NCBI RefSeq assembly: GCF_001956985.1
Contig: NZ_CP019082.1
Coordinates: 3,844,001-3,908,000 of the forward strand
Length of the DNA stretch: 64,000 nt
Origin: Paludisphaera borealis
GTDB taxonomy: Bacteria > Planctomycetota > Planctomycetia > Isosphaerales > Isosphaeraceae
Reading direction: 5' to 3'
Both the position numbers and the translations under genes were made by a program. Under the pieces are notes generated by a model, which was not told where the DNA came from, searched no databases, and saw nothing but the letters and a program-made list of their open reading frames with translations. This document shows, in pieces, positions 25,669 to 33,581 of this stretch; the first letter of the stretch is position 1; each line of letters starts with the position of its first letter.

Positions 25669-26497
25669 CGTGGACGCCTCCCCGACGCTGAAGCGCGTTG
25701 AGACCGACGAGGATCAAGAGCGAGGAAGCCAGAAGCACCGCCGAGACGGCCAGCGCGCCGGAGCGGTTGCCGCTCTCGATCTCGCCGAAGACGTAGATCG
25801 GGGCCGTCTTGGTCAAGAGCGGCTGGTTGCCGGCGACCATGACCACGCTGCCGAACTCGCCGAGCGCCCGGCTGAACGACAGCCCCGCGCCGGTGAGGAT
25901 CGACGGCCAGAGCGTCGGCAACGTGACGCGGACGAAGGTCGTCCACGGCCGCGCGCCGAGTGTGGCGGCGGCCTCCTCCTCGGCCCGGTCCAGCTCGATC
26001 AAGACCGGCTGGACGCTGCGGATCACGAACGGATAGGTCACGAACAAGAGGGCCAGGATGATCCCCGGCTGGTCGTAAATGATCTTCCAGCCGGCCTTGC
26101 CGATGACCGCGCCGACCACGCTCGACGGCCCGTAAAACGCCACGAGCATCACGCCGGTGACGACCGTGGGCACGGCGAACGGCAGGTCGATCAAGGCGTT
26201 GACCAGGCTCCGCCCCGGGAATTGGTAGCGGACGAGCACCCAGGCCGTGGCCGTGCCGGTCACCACGTTCACCGCCACCATGATGAGCGCGGTGACGAAC
26301 GTAAGCTTCAGCGCGTGCCAGGCGTAGGGCTCGGAGATCGCCTCCCAGAACGCCCGAGGCCCCGGCTGCACGGCCTGGATGGTCATCGCCAGCATCGGCA
26401 GGACGACCATCACGCCGAGGTAGAACAGGCTCGTCGCGCGGAGGGTCAGGCCCTGCGACGGCCGGTGTCGTTGGAGAGTTCTCGCACCGATCGCCAT
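25658..26497 (-). CDS. cysT: Sulfate ABC transporter permease CysT (CysU)
   Basis: A 279-residue membrane subunit, the partner of CysW. It shows six helices, the motif IDLPFAVPTVVTGVMLVAFYG, and the EAA loop ELDRAEEEAAATLGARPWTT (about 168-187), followed by SRALGEFGSVVMVAGN. Compared with CysW, the extended proline-containing FAVPTVVTG segment marks it as CysT. It begins four bases after the stop of the sulfate-binding lipoprotein gene, confirming a single transcript. Substrate is inferred from the binding protein. Confidence 0.92.
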   Translation of the reverse strand: MAIGARTLQRHRPSQGLTLRATSLFYLGVMVVLPMLAMTIQAVQPGPRAFWEAISEPYAWHALKLTFVTALIMVAVNVVTGTATAWVLVRYQFPGRSLVNALIDLPFAVPTVVTGVMLVAFYGPSSVVGAVIGKAGWKIIYDQPGIILALLFVTYPFVIRSVQPVLIELDRAEEEAAATLGARPWTTFVRVTLPTLWPSILTGAGLSFSRALGEFGSVVMVAGNQPLLTKTAPIYVFGEIESGNRSGALAVSAVLLASSLLILVGLNALQRRGGVHDGN

Positions 26498-26501
26498 GTC
26501 G

Positions 26502-27554
26502 TCATTTCCCCCGATTCTGGGCGCGTTCGGCCGCGATCGTCGTCCACAGGCCCTTGGTCGAGTACAGCTCCTCTTCGAGCTTCGCCCAGCCGCCGAGGTC
26601 GGCCGTCGTGAACAGCCGGGCCGGCGCGGGACGCGCGGAGATCGCTGCGGCGGCCTCCTTGTTCACCGGCCGGAAGCCATACTCGGCGAAGATCGTCTGC
26701 CCCTCGGTCGAGTACAAGAATTCGATGAACGCCGCCACCAGCTCCTTGTTGCCGTGCTTGGCCGTCGACTCGTCGACGACCGCCACGGGGCTCTCGATCA
26801 AGAGGGTCGCGGGGGGCACGACGTAGGGGATCGCGTCCCCTTCCTTGGCCCGCAGGAGCAGCTCGTTCTCGTAGGTGACCACCGCGTCGCCCGTCTTCCG
26901 CTCGGAGAAGTTGGCCATGCTCTGACGGCCCGACTGGTCCATGTTCACGACGTTGGCCTGGATGGCGGCCATGATCTCGCGGACCGGGGCGAGGTTTGGA
27001 GCCTCCTTGTTCTTGTCGCGGGCTTCGAGCAGCGCCGCGCCGTAGATGGCGTTGATGTTCCACCGAGCGCCGCCGGAGGTCTTGGGGTCGGGGTAGAGGA
27101 CGCCGACGCCCGACTTGGCCAGGTCGCTCCAGTCGTGGATCGACTTGGGGTTGCCCTCGCGATGCCCGATCACGACCAGGCTGTTGGTGAGGATTCCCTT
27201 ATATTCTCCGGCGTTCCAGTCGGGCTTGACCTTGCCGGCCTTGACCAGCAGCTCCATGTCGCCCGAGTGCGAGAGGACCGCGACGTCGGCGTCGAAGCCC
27301 GAGGAGATCGACCGCGCCTGGGCGCCCGAGGCGTTGTACGACTCCTCGAACGCGACGTCGCGGCCCGTCTTGGCCTTCCACTTCGCCTTGAACGCCGGCA
27401 GGACGCCGTCGTGGAGGACCTCGCGGACCACCGAGTACGCGCCGATCTTCAGCCCGTCGGTGTTCGGCGCGGTCGAGGACTGACAGCCGGTGATCGCAAG
27501 CGAGACCGGGAGCGACAGAAACAAAGAGAAGCGGAACGGCCAGGCGCGGCTCAT
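26502..27554 (-). CDS. sbp: Sulfate-binding lipoprotein of ABC transporter
   Basis: A 350-residue lipoprotein with lipobox ITGC (Cys23), so it is anchored rather than free in the periplasm. The mature part matches Sbp/CysP: IGAYSVVREVLHDGVLPAFK near the N-terminus, FEESYNASGAQARSISSGFD with the SGAQ sulfate-contact region, and PDPKTSGGARWN, the conserved loop contributing sulfate ligands. It is the first gene of the operon. No CysB- or Cbl-like regulator or sulfate-reduction gene is nearby, so regulation cannot be read from the context. Confidence 0.92.
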   Translation of the reverse strand: MSRAWPFRFSLFLSLPVSLAITGCQSSTAPNTDGLKIGAYSVVREVLHDGVLPAFKAKWKAKTGRDVAFEESYNASGAQARSISSGFDADVAVLSHSGDMELLVKAGKVKPDWNAGEYKGILTNSLVVIGHREGNPKSIHDWSDLAKSGVGVLYPDPKTSGGARWNINAIYGAALLEARDKNKEAPNLAPVREIMAAIQANVVNMDQSGRQSMANFSERKTGDAVVTYENELLLRAKEGDAIPYVVPPATLLIESPVAVVDESTAKHGNKELVAAFIEFLYSTEGQTIFAEYGFRPVNKEAAAAISARPAPARLFTTADLGGWAKLEEELYSTKGLWTTIAAERAQNRGK

Positions 27555-27705
27555 GGAAAAAATCCTCGGAATCAGTCGAAGCGTTGAAACGGGAAAGGCC
27601 AGGCCCGAATACGTCGCGCGACGCTCGGGACCTGGCTGGCGGTTTCGCCGGGTTGTCGGTCTCGTCGACTCAAGTCAGCACGACCCGGTCGACTCGACCT
27701 CGATT

Positions 27706-28707
27706 TCAGTACTGGTCGGCGGAGATCACCTCGCCGCCGGAGCGGGTCACCAGGGCGGCGAAGGTCTGCAGAGCCACGCTCTCCTTGACGAACCGGACCG
27801 AGCCGTCGCCGAGGAGGACGTTCGCCCCGCCGGGATGGAAGGCGAAGATGCCGCCGGTCCCCTCGGTGCCGTAGTACGGGTGCGGGAACGGCTGGCCGTA
27901 GACGTCTTCGCCGTTGGCCGCGTTGATCACCACGGGGCCGGGGAAGTACGAGCCGTCGGCCGTCGAACCGTTGAGGGTGACGTCGCTGGCGGGCCGGCTC
28001 CAGCCGCCCGAGTTCAGCCGATGGTCGGGGACGGCCCCGAACTGCTTGCCCCCCTTGCGGTAGACGAACGGCCGGCCGGCCGACTCGACGAAGACGATCG
28101 TGTTCGAGAGGCCGTCGGTGGCGGTGGCCAGCGTCGTCTTCACGTTCTTGACGATCAACGTCAGCGGCGGGGTGGTCCCCACCGGAAACACGCCGAAGGC
28201 GCTCAGCCGCGAATCAATGCCGACGATCGGCGAGTAATCGGTGATCGCCGCGACGTTCGGGGCCCACGTCGGCGAGTAAGGCTCAACCTCGGGGATGCCG
28301 TCGAGCCGGCTCGGGTCGGCCGGGCTCGACGGGCAGATGAGCGTGGCGATCCGCGTCTGGACGGCCGTGGTGTTGGCCGGGTCGCCCCAGGTGATGCCGA
28401 TGTTCACCGCGTTATAGATCTGCGCCTGCTCCATGTAGTTGAGCATGGTCAGAAGCCCGGCGATACGGGGCAGGGTCGTCAGGCCGGCGGGACGGACGCT
28501 GCTGGGCATCTGGCCGTTGACGTCGTGGAAATTATGGACCGCGATGCCGAGCTGCTTGATGTTGTTGACGCACTGGACGCGGCGGGCCGCCTCGCGGGCC
28601 GACTGCACCGCCGGCAGCAACAGGGCGATCAATACCGCGATGATCGCGATCACAACCAACAACTCGATCAGCGTGAAACCCGCCGGACGGCGACGCAAAC
28701 GAATCAT
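27706..28707 (-). CDS. DUF1559 pseudopilin-like protein
   Basis: A 333-residue protein. The start [10 protein letters not shown] precedes the prepilin-type leader [20 protein letters not shown] and [20 protein letters not shown]. The extended domain ends [20 protein letters not shown] and ITRSGGEV-type residues ([14 protein letters not shown]), matching the family. The ATG at 28707 has AGGAG at eight bases. It is encoded 108 bp after a small lipoprotein with a predicted Ig-like/transthyretin-like domain, a pairing seen often in planctomycetes; both are probably exported to the cell envelope. Function is unknown. Confidence 0.9.
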   Translation of the reverse strand: MIRLRRRPAGFTLIELLVVIAIIAVLIALLLPAVQSAREAARRVQCVNNIKQLGIAVHNFHDVNGQMPSSVRPAGLTTLPRIAGLLTMLNYMEQAQIYNAVNIGITWGDPANTTAVQTRIATLICPSSPADPSRLDGIPEVEPYSPTWAPNVAAITDYSPIVGIDSRLSAFGVFPVGTTPPLTLIVKNVKTTLATATDGLSNTIVFVESAGRPFVYRKGGKQFGAVPDHRLNSGGWSRPASDVTLNGSTADGSYFPGPVVINAANGEDVYGQPFPHPYYGTEGTGGIFAFHPGGANVLLGDGSVRFVKESVALQTFAALVTRSGGEVISADQY

Positions 28708-28815
28708 TCCGGAACTCCTCGTCGAATACGAATAAAGAAAGTCTGTGTCTGGGAGCAGTCGTCGAAACGAACCATGTCTGGGGAAAGAGAAGGGGCCGAC
28801 CTCGTCGGCGGTCAC

Positions 28816-29322
28816 TTACTTCTTGGTGATCGTGTACGGATCGAGCTGGTTGGGAGCGTCCTTGACCGTGACCTTCCAGGGGGTGGTCTCGGGCTTGTCG
28901 TAGATCGGCGGAATCACGTTAGGGCCGGCAGCCGTGTCGTTGCCTTGCTTGATCAGCTTGGTCCACCGGATCGTGACCGCGTAGTCGCCGGCCGGGGCAC
29001 CGTCGGCCTGGCTGAACGTCGTCAGCTCGAACGTGCCGTCGGGCTGGACCTGGGCCGTGGACCGCGGCGTCTCCTCACCCGATTTGGCCGGCGCCGTGGG
29101 ATGGAAGACCACGAACGCGCCGGCGGCCGGCTCGCCCTCGAACTTGACGCTCCCCTTCACGGGGAAGACCGGAACCTTCGACCCCGAGCCCTCGGAACAT
29201 CCCGCGAACGCGGCGACCACCGCCAGCACGGCCATCCGGCCGACCCACTCGGCCGCTCGACGGCCTCGACCCGTCACGGCCCTCGATCCCGAAACCTTCA
29301 TGCTTTCGATCGCCTTGTTCAT
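28816..29322 (-). CDS. Lipoprotein with carboxypeptidase-regulatory-like (transthyretin-like) domain
   Basis: A 168-residue protein with a basic N-terminus, a hydrophobic segment (MAVLAVVAAFAGC, lipobox FAGC) and a domain beginning VFPVKGSVKFEGEPAAGAFV followed by FHPTAPAKS and APAGDYAVTIRW. This is the standard planctomycete beta-sandwich lipoprotein found near DUF1559 genes. A second start at 29301 (MKVSGSRA) is possible. It lies upstream of and in the same direction as the DUF1559 gene and is probably cotranscribed. It may be a surface structural partner of the pseudopilin, by inference from recurrent pairing only. Confidence 0.82.
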   Translation of the reverse strand: MNKAIESMKVSGSRAVTGRGRRAAEWVGRMAVLAVVAAFAGCSEGSGSKVPVFPVKGSVKFEGEPAAGAFVVFHPTAPAKSGEETPRSTAQVQPDGTFELTTFSQADGAPAGDYAVTIRWTKLIKQGNDTAAGPNVIPPIYDKPETTPWKVTVKDAPNQLDPYTITKK

Positions 29323-29827
29323 CTCTATGTGATCCTGCCCATCAATCCGAGAAATCCGTGCTCGTCGTCCACCGCTCGCGACGCCGTTCCCATCCCCGTT
29401 CCGCCGCGGCGCCCCATCGACCGCGCCAAGACCTCGTCCCCAATCGTCGGGACGGTCTCGGCTCACCAGCGCCCCGTCCAGGTCTCGCCCCCGACCGAAG
29501 CCGCAACCGTAACGGTCGCGATCGATGCTCGGCCGAAAACCTCTCGCCTCACGGCCTCGTGGCAAGTACAACGAGCGGGAAAGCGGGGCGAAACGGTGAC
29601 GTCGCGGCTTCGTACCGTCAGGCTGCTCCGTGCATCGACTCGGTCGCGACGCCCGGACCAAACCTTTCAGGTAGGAAAACTCATGAACGAACCTGGGGTA
29701 TTGCAAGCGGTATGCCAACAGCCTCCGGAGCGGCTCAACTTTTTGGAAACCTGACTATTGAAGGTAGAAAAGTAAGAATTCAGGGGTGATGGAGAGGGCG
29801 GGTGGACGCCCCGACTTCGCAGGCCGT
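29323..29827. other. Divergent intergenic region
   Basis: About 500 bp between the lipoprotein gene and the operator before the regulator gene. The first 300 bp show nothing; 29695-29785 is clearly AT-richer than its surroundings and could contain promoter elements for the regulator. No window repeat occurs here. Confidence 0.35.
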
Positions 29828-29857
29828 GAAATATCACGGACGAGACCGTGATATTTC
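29828..29857. promoter_or_regulatory. Perfect inverted repeat, candidate operator 1
   Basis: GAAATATCACGG (29828-29839) and its exact complement CCGTGATATTTC (29846-29857) are separated by six bases. The right edge is 38 bp before the regulator ATG at 29896. The length and symmetry suit a dimeric DNA-binding protein, or an RNA hairpin in the leader. Confidence 0.65.
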
Positions 29858-29865
29858 CTGGTTTC

Positions 29866-29881
29866 CCAGGATATATCCTGG
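29866..29881. promoter_or_regulatory. Perfect 16-bp palindrome, candidate operator 2
   Basis: CCAGGATATATCCTGG reads identically on both strands and lies 14 bp before the ATG at 29896. Its GATAT core resembles the arms of the preceding inverted repeat, so the two sites may bind the same protein, possibly the regulator itself. The site would cover the ribosome-binding region. Confidence 0.65.
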
Positions 29882-29895
29882 TAGAGTGGGACGCC

Positions 29896-31491
29896 ATGAC
29901 GAGCTTCGACCCTTTGCTTCTGGACGTCTGGCGCGAGGTCTCGCGGCATACGGCGCTCGACGAGTCGTTGGCCCGGATGATGTCGCTCCTGGTCGAGCGG
30001 CTCCCCCTGGGCGAGCTGATGATCCGGGCGATCGACGCGGCCGGCGGCTTTCTGGAGACGACGGTCGTGGAGTCGGCCCGTGGAGGCCGTCCCGCGCCCC
30101 TCGGCGACGCCAAGACGGTCGTCGCGGCGAGCGACCTGGAGCGGCTGCTGGAGTGGGGGCGACTCGGCGAGCCGGCCATGGGCGACGATCGGGCCTTCCG
30201 CAAGCGGTTCCCGGGGTTGGCGCCCGAGAAGGCCACGGGCCATCTCCTGGCCGCCCCCTTGAATGCGGCGGAAGGGGAGCCGGCGGTCCTGATCCTCGCG
30301 GCCGACCCGCCCAGGGTCTTCGAGCCCAGGCATGAGGCGCTGGTGCGCGCCCTGATCGACCCCTTGACCGTCGCGGTCGAGAACGACAACCGCCTCCGCG
30401 AGCTGGTCATGCTCCGCGAGGCGGTCGAGGCCGAGAACCGCTCGCTGCGGTCGCGGCTGGACCGGAACGACATCAGCGGCTCGATCATCGGCGCCGAGAC
30501 CGGCCTGAAGGAGGTCATGGAGCAGATCGACATGGTCAGCCTCTCCGACGCCCCGGTGCTGATCCTGGGAGAGACCGGCTCGGGCAAGGAGGTCGTCGCC
30601 CGGGCGATCCACACCCGGTCGCGGCGGTCGACCGGCCCGTTCCTCCGCGTCAACTGCGGCGCGATCCCGTCGGAGCTGGTCGATTCCGAGCTGTTCGGCC
30701 ACGAGCGCGGCAGCTTCACCGGGGCGGTCGGCGAGCGCAAGGGGTGGTTCGAGCGGGCCGACGGCGGCACGTTGTTCCTCGACGAGTGCGGCGAACTGCC
30801 GCCGGCGGCCCAGGTGCGGCTCCTCCGGATTCTTCAGGACGGCCAGTTCGAGCGCGTGGGGGGGGAGAAGGCGCGACACGTCGACGTCCGGATCATCGCC
30901 GCGACCCACCGCGACCTCCAGGCAATGACCGTCGACGGCCGGTTCCGGCAAGACCTCTGGTATCGCCTGGCGGTCTTCCCGATCCATCTGCCGCCGTTGC
31001 GCGAGCGGCTGTCGGACATTTCGGCGCTGGCGGCCCACTTCGCGATCCGCGCCGCCGGGCGGCTGGGCGTTCCGCAGCTCCTGCCGACGGCCGACGACGT
31101 CGGGCTCCTAGTCCAGTACTCCTGGCCGGGCAACGTCCGCGAGCTGGCCGCCGTGATCGAGCGGGCGGCCATCCTGGGGAGCGGCACGGGCCTCGACGTC
31201 GCCCGGGCGCTCGGCCTGCCCGCGCGTGGGCTCGCGCAGTCGTCCGCCCCGCCGAAGCTCGACGCCGCGTCCCCGGTCTCCGACGGCCCGTTGCCGACGC
31301 TCGACCAGGCCGCGGCCCGCCACATCGAGCTGGCCCTCAGCCAGTGCGGCGGCCGCATCGAAGGCCCCGCCGGCGCCGCCGCCCGCCTCGGCGTCAACCC
31401 TCACACCCTCCGCTCCCGCATGCGCAAGCTCGGCGTCGACTGGAACAAGTTCCGCGCCTCCCTCGTCCCAACCCCGTCCCGCGGCCTCTAA
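29896..31491 (+). CDS. AAA+ enhancer-binding regulator with GAF-like sensor (sigma-54 type)
   Basis: A 531-residue protein. An N-terminal GAF-like domain (about 1-190) is followed by a short coiled linker (VMLREAVEAENRSLRSRLDR), then an AAA+ domain (about 205-440) with Walker A GETGSGKE, the sigma-54 contact loop ESTGA-type GSFTGA, Walker B GTLFLDEC and the arginine-finger region, and a Fis-type helix-turn-helix (about 490-525, GAAARLGVNPHTLRSRMRKL). It would remodel sigma-54 holoenzyme in response to a ligand of the GAF domain. GSFTGA in place of GAFTGA is tolerated in some members. Start 29896 (MTSFDPLLLD) follows the two palindromes, implying autoregulation. The regulon is unknown. Confidence 0.88.
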   Translation: MTSFDPLLLDVWREVSRHTALDESLARMMSLLVERLPLGELMIRAIDAAGGFLETTVVESARGGRPAPLGDAKTVVAASDLERLLEWGRLGEPAMGDDRAFRKRFPGLAPEKATGHLLAAPLNAAEGEPAVLILAADPPRVFEPRHEALVRALIDPLTVAVENDNRLRELVMLREAVEAENRSLRSRLDRNDISGSIIGAETGLKEVMEQIDMVSLSDAPVLILGETGSGKEVVARAIHTRSRRSTGPFLRVNCGAIPSELVDSELFGHERGSFTGAVGERKGWFERADGGTLFLDECGELPPAAQVRLLRILQDGQFERVGGEKARHVDVRIIAATHRDLQAMTVDGRFRQDLWYRLAVFPIHLPPLRERLSDISALAAHFAIRAAGRLGVPQLLPTADDVGLLVQYSWPGNVRELAAVIERAAILGSGTGLDVARALGLPARGLAQSSAPPKLDAASPVSDGPLPTLDQAAARHIELALSQCGGRIEGPAGAAARLGVNPHTLRSRMRKLGVDWNKFRASLVPTPSRGL

Positions 31492-31575
31492 CCGCGTCGC
31501 CCACGGAATTCCTCCGTCTTATCGCCCTGATTCTCTTGACGTTCATGCTCCAAGTTTTCATAGTAGAAGCATGCA

Positions 31576-31661
31576 GCCGAAGTGGCGGAATTGGCAGACG
31601 CGCTAGGTTCAGGTCCTAGTCCGCTTAACGGCGGGTGGAGGTTCAAGTCCTCTCTTCGGCA
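31576..31661 (+). tRNA. tRNA-Leu (anticodon CAG)
   Basis: The acceptor stem GCCGAAG pairs perfectly with CTTCGGC, the discriminator is A, and the anticodon stem CTAGG/CCTAG encloses CAG at 31610-31612. The long variable arm (class II) and the T arm with GGTTCAAGTCC confirm leucine. CCA is not encoded. A terminator follows eight bases later. Confidence 0.95.
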
Positions 31662-31668
31662 CTGCTGC

Positions 31669-31706
31669 AAAAGGACTTACGTCGAGAGGCGTGAGTCCTT
31701 TTTTCA
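31669..31706 (+). terminator. Rho-independent terminator after tRNA-Leu
   Basis: A stem of about 13 bp (AAAAGGACTTACG with CGTGAGTCCTTTT, one G-U pair) with an eight-base loop is followed by a run of T. It starts eight bases after the tRNA, so the tRNA is transcribed alone. Confidence 0.85.
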
Positions 31707-32185
31707 TTTCCCCTTCCGCTCGGAAACAGACTGAGCTTCGTGTTGATCTCGGGTCGGGGTGCGCGGTCAAACACCACCGGACGAAGTCGCGCGAGGACGT
31801 CCTACGGCGACAATTCGAAGAAAAAGACGGCCCGGTTCTACTTCCGCCACGGCGGCCGGCCGTGCAACCGCTTCATGAAGGTCGACGACCGGCGGCAGGA
31901 GCGAGGGCCAAGGCGTCCCTCTTGTCGCCCAATCGCCCTCGCAAATCACCCGTCTATTGCGATCTCAATCGGTCGCCTCGGTCCGGGTCGCCGCTTCAGT
32001 CGGCCCGAGTGCTTGAGTCCCCGATTGAGGGGCTCGCCGGCCGCCGCTACAAGTCGGCCGACCATTAGGATACGATCTCCGGAGTGCTTTTCGGACCGGC
32101 TTCGCAACTTCGGAAACACGTGACGGAAATGGCCGATCGATCCCTCGCCCCTTCTGCTTCTCCGCAGTCCCCACGGAGTTCGATC
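31707..32185. other. Intergenic region between tRNA-Leu and the DUF4071 module
   Basis: About 480 bp without a convincing gene or any window repeat. I looked for a duplicate of the tRNA 3' end that would mark an integration site and saw none here or just after the module. The promoter of the module must lie here. Confidence 0.35.
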
Positions 32186-33538
32186 ATGGCGAACCAACCC
32201 TTGTGTTTCATTCTGATGCCGTTCGGCAAGAAGCCGGACGCCACCGGCCGGATCGTCGACTTCGACGCGGTTTATCGCGAACTGATCGTCCCAGCGGTGA
32301 CGGAAGCCGGCCTCGACGTCCTGCGGGCGGACGCGGAGATGACCGGCGGGATCATCCACAAGCCCATGTTCGAGCGGCTGGTCCTGTGCGAATACGCGGT
32401 CGCCGACCTGACCACGGCCAACGCCAACGTGTTCTACGAGTTGGGAGTCCGGCACGCCGCGCGGCCGTGGAGCACCGTCCTGCTGTTCGCCGAGGGGGGC
32501 CGACTTCCGTTCGACGTCGCCCCCTTGCGGGCCATCCCGTATCGGTTGTCCGCCGAGGGCAAGGTCGAAGCCGACGACCTGCCGACGGCGCGCGCTGCCC
32601 TGGTCGACCGGCTGGCGGCCGCGCGCCGGGCCGCGGCCGACGTGCCGCTCAAGGACAGCCCGCTGTACGAGCTGCTCGACGACTACCCTGGCCTCGCCCA
32701 CACCAAGACCGACGTCTTCCGGGAGCAGGTCCGATCCTCCGAGGAGCGGAAGGCCGGGATCGCCGCCGCCCGTGGGCAGGGGCTGGACGCGCTCCGGAGC
32801 GTGGAAGCATCCCTCGGTCCGCTCGCCGACACGGGCTCCGCCGTGGTGATCGACCTCTTCCTCTCCTACCGGGCGGTCAGCGCCTGGCAGCCCATGGTGG
32901 ATCTGGCCGGTCGGATGCCCCGGCCGCTCGCCGAGACCGTCATGGTTCAAGAACAGCTCGGGCTGGCGCTCAACCGCCTGGGCCGGGGAGCCGAGGCCGA
33001 GGTCGTACTAAAGAACCTTATCGAGAAACGCGGCCCGAGCAGCGAGACCTACGGCATCCTGGGTCGGGTGTACAAGGATCGATGGAAGGCGGCCGTCGAG
33101 TCGGGCAATAGGATCAAAGCCGTCGGCCTGCTGAATCAGGCCGTCGAGACTTACCTCCAGGGCTTCGAGGCCGACTGGCGAGACGCGTATCCCGGAATCA
33201 ACGCGGTCACGCTGATGGAGTTGAAGGAGCCCCCGGACCCGCGGCGGCAAAAGCTGGTCCCGATCGTCGTCTATGCGGTCGAGCGACGGATCGCCGTCGG
33301 CAAGCCGGACTACTGGGATTACGCCACCCTCCTCGAACTCGCGGTGCTCGCCAAGGACCAGACCGCCGCCGAGGAAGCGGCCAGCAACGCCCTGGCCCGG
33401 ATGAGGGAGCTTTGGGAGGGGGAGACGACCGCCGGAAACCTCCGCCTGATCCGCAAGACCCGCGAGAAGCGCGGTGAATCACTGGAGTGGGCGGTGCCGC
33501 TCGAACAGGCGCTGGACCTGGCCGCCGACGTGACCTGA
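32186..33538 (+). CDS. NDT-like (putative nucleotide hydrolase) domain fused to TRAFs-binding (DUF4071) domain
   Basis: A 450-residue cytosolic protein. Residues 1-150 resemble the nucleoside 2-deoxyribosyltransferase-like/TIR-related fold: FILMPFGKKPD at the first strand, LRADAEMTGG, then AVADLTTANANVFYELGVRH, with Asp74 and the likely catalytic Glu85 in YELG. Residues about 190-450 form a helical-repeat TRAFs-binding (DUF4071) domain with its signature ETYGILGRVYKDRW, AVETYLQGFEADWRDAYPGI and NAVTLMEL. Animal ASK kinases carry a comparable domain before the kinase. Start at 32186 (MANQPLCF) was chosen at the first family residues. The next gene, 43 bp downstream, shares DUF4071. Nucleotide cleavage as part of defence signalling is an inference; no activity is shown. 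Confidence 0.8.
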   Translation: MANQPLCFILMPFGKKPDATGRIVDFDAVYRELIVPAVTEAGLDVLRADAEMTGGIIHKPMFERLVLCEYAVADLTTANANVFYELGVRHAARPWSTVLLFAEGGRLPFDVAPLRAIPYRLSAEGKVEADDLPTARAALVDRLAAARRAAADVPLKDSPLYELLDDYPGLAHTKTDVFREQVRSSEERKAGIAAARGQGLDALRSVEASLGPLADTGSAVVIDLFLSYRAVSAWQPMVDLAGRMPRPLAETVMVQEQLGLALNRLGRGAEAEVVLKNLIEKRGPSSETYGILGRVYKDRWKAAVESGNRIKAVGLLNQAVETYLQGFEADWRDAYPGINAVTLMELKEPPDPRRQKLVPIVVYAVERRIAVGKPDYWDYATLLELAVLAKDQTAAEEAASNALARMRELWEGETTAGNLRLIRKTREKRGESLEWAVPLEQALDLAADVT

Positions 33539-33581
33539 CGTGAGATAAGAACGAGCCTTGCAGCGCGGAGACAAGCATATT

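Noticed and set aside
31740-32123. 127-codon frame upstream of the DUF4071 module
   Set aside because: Arg/Ser-rich product, no ribosome site, no domain; overlaps the likely promoter.
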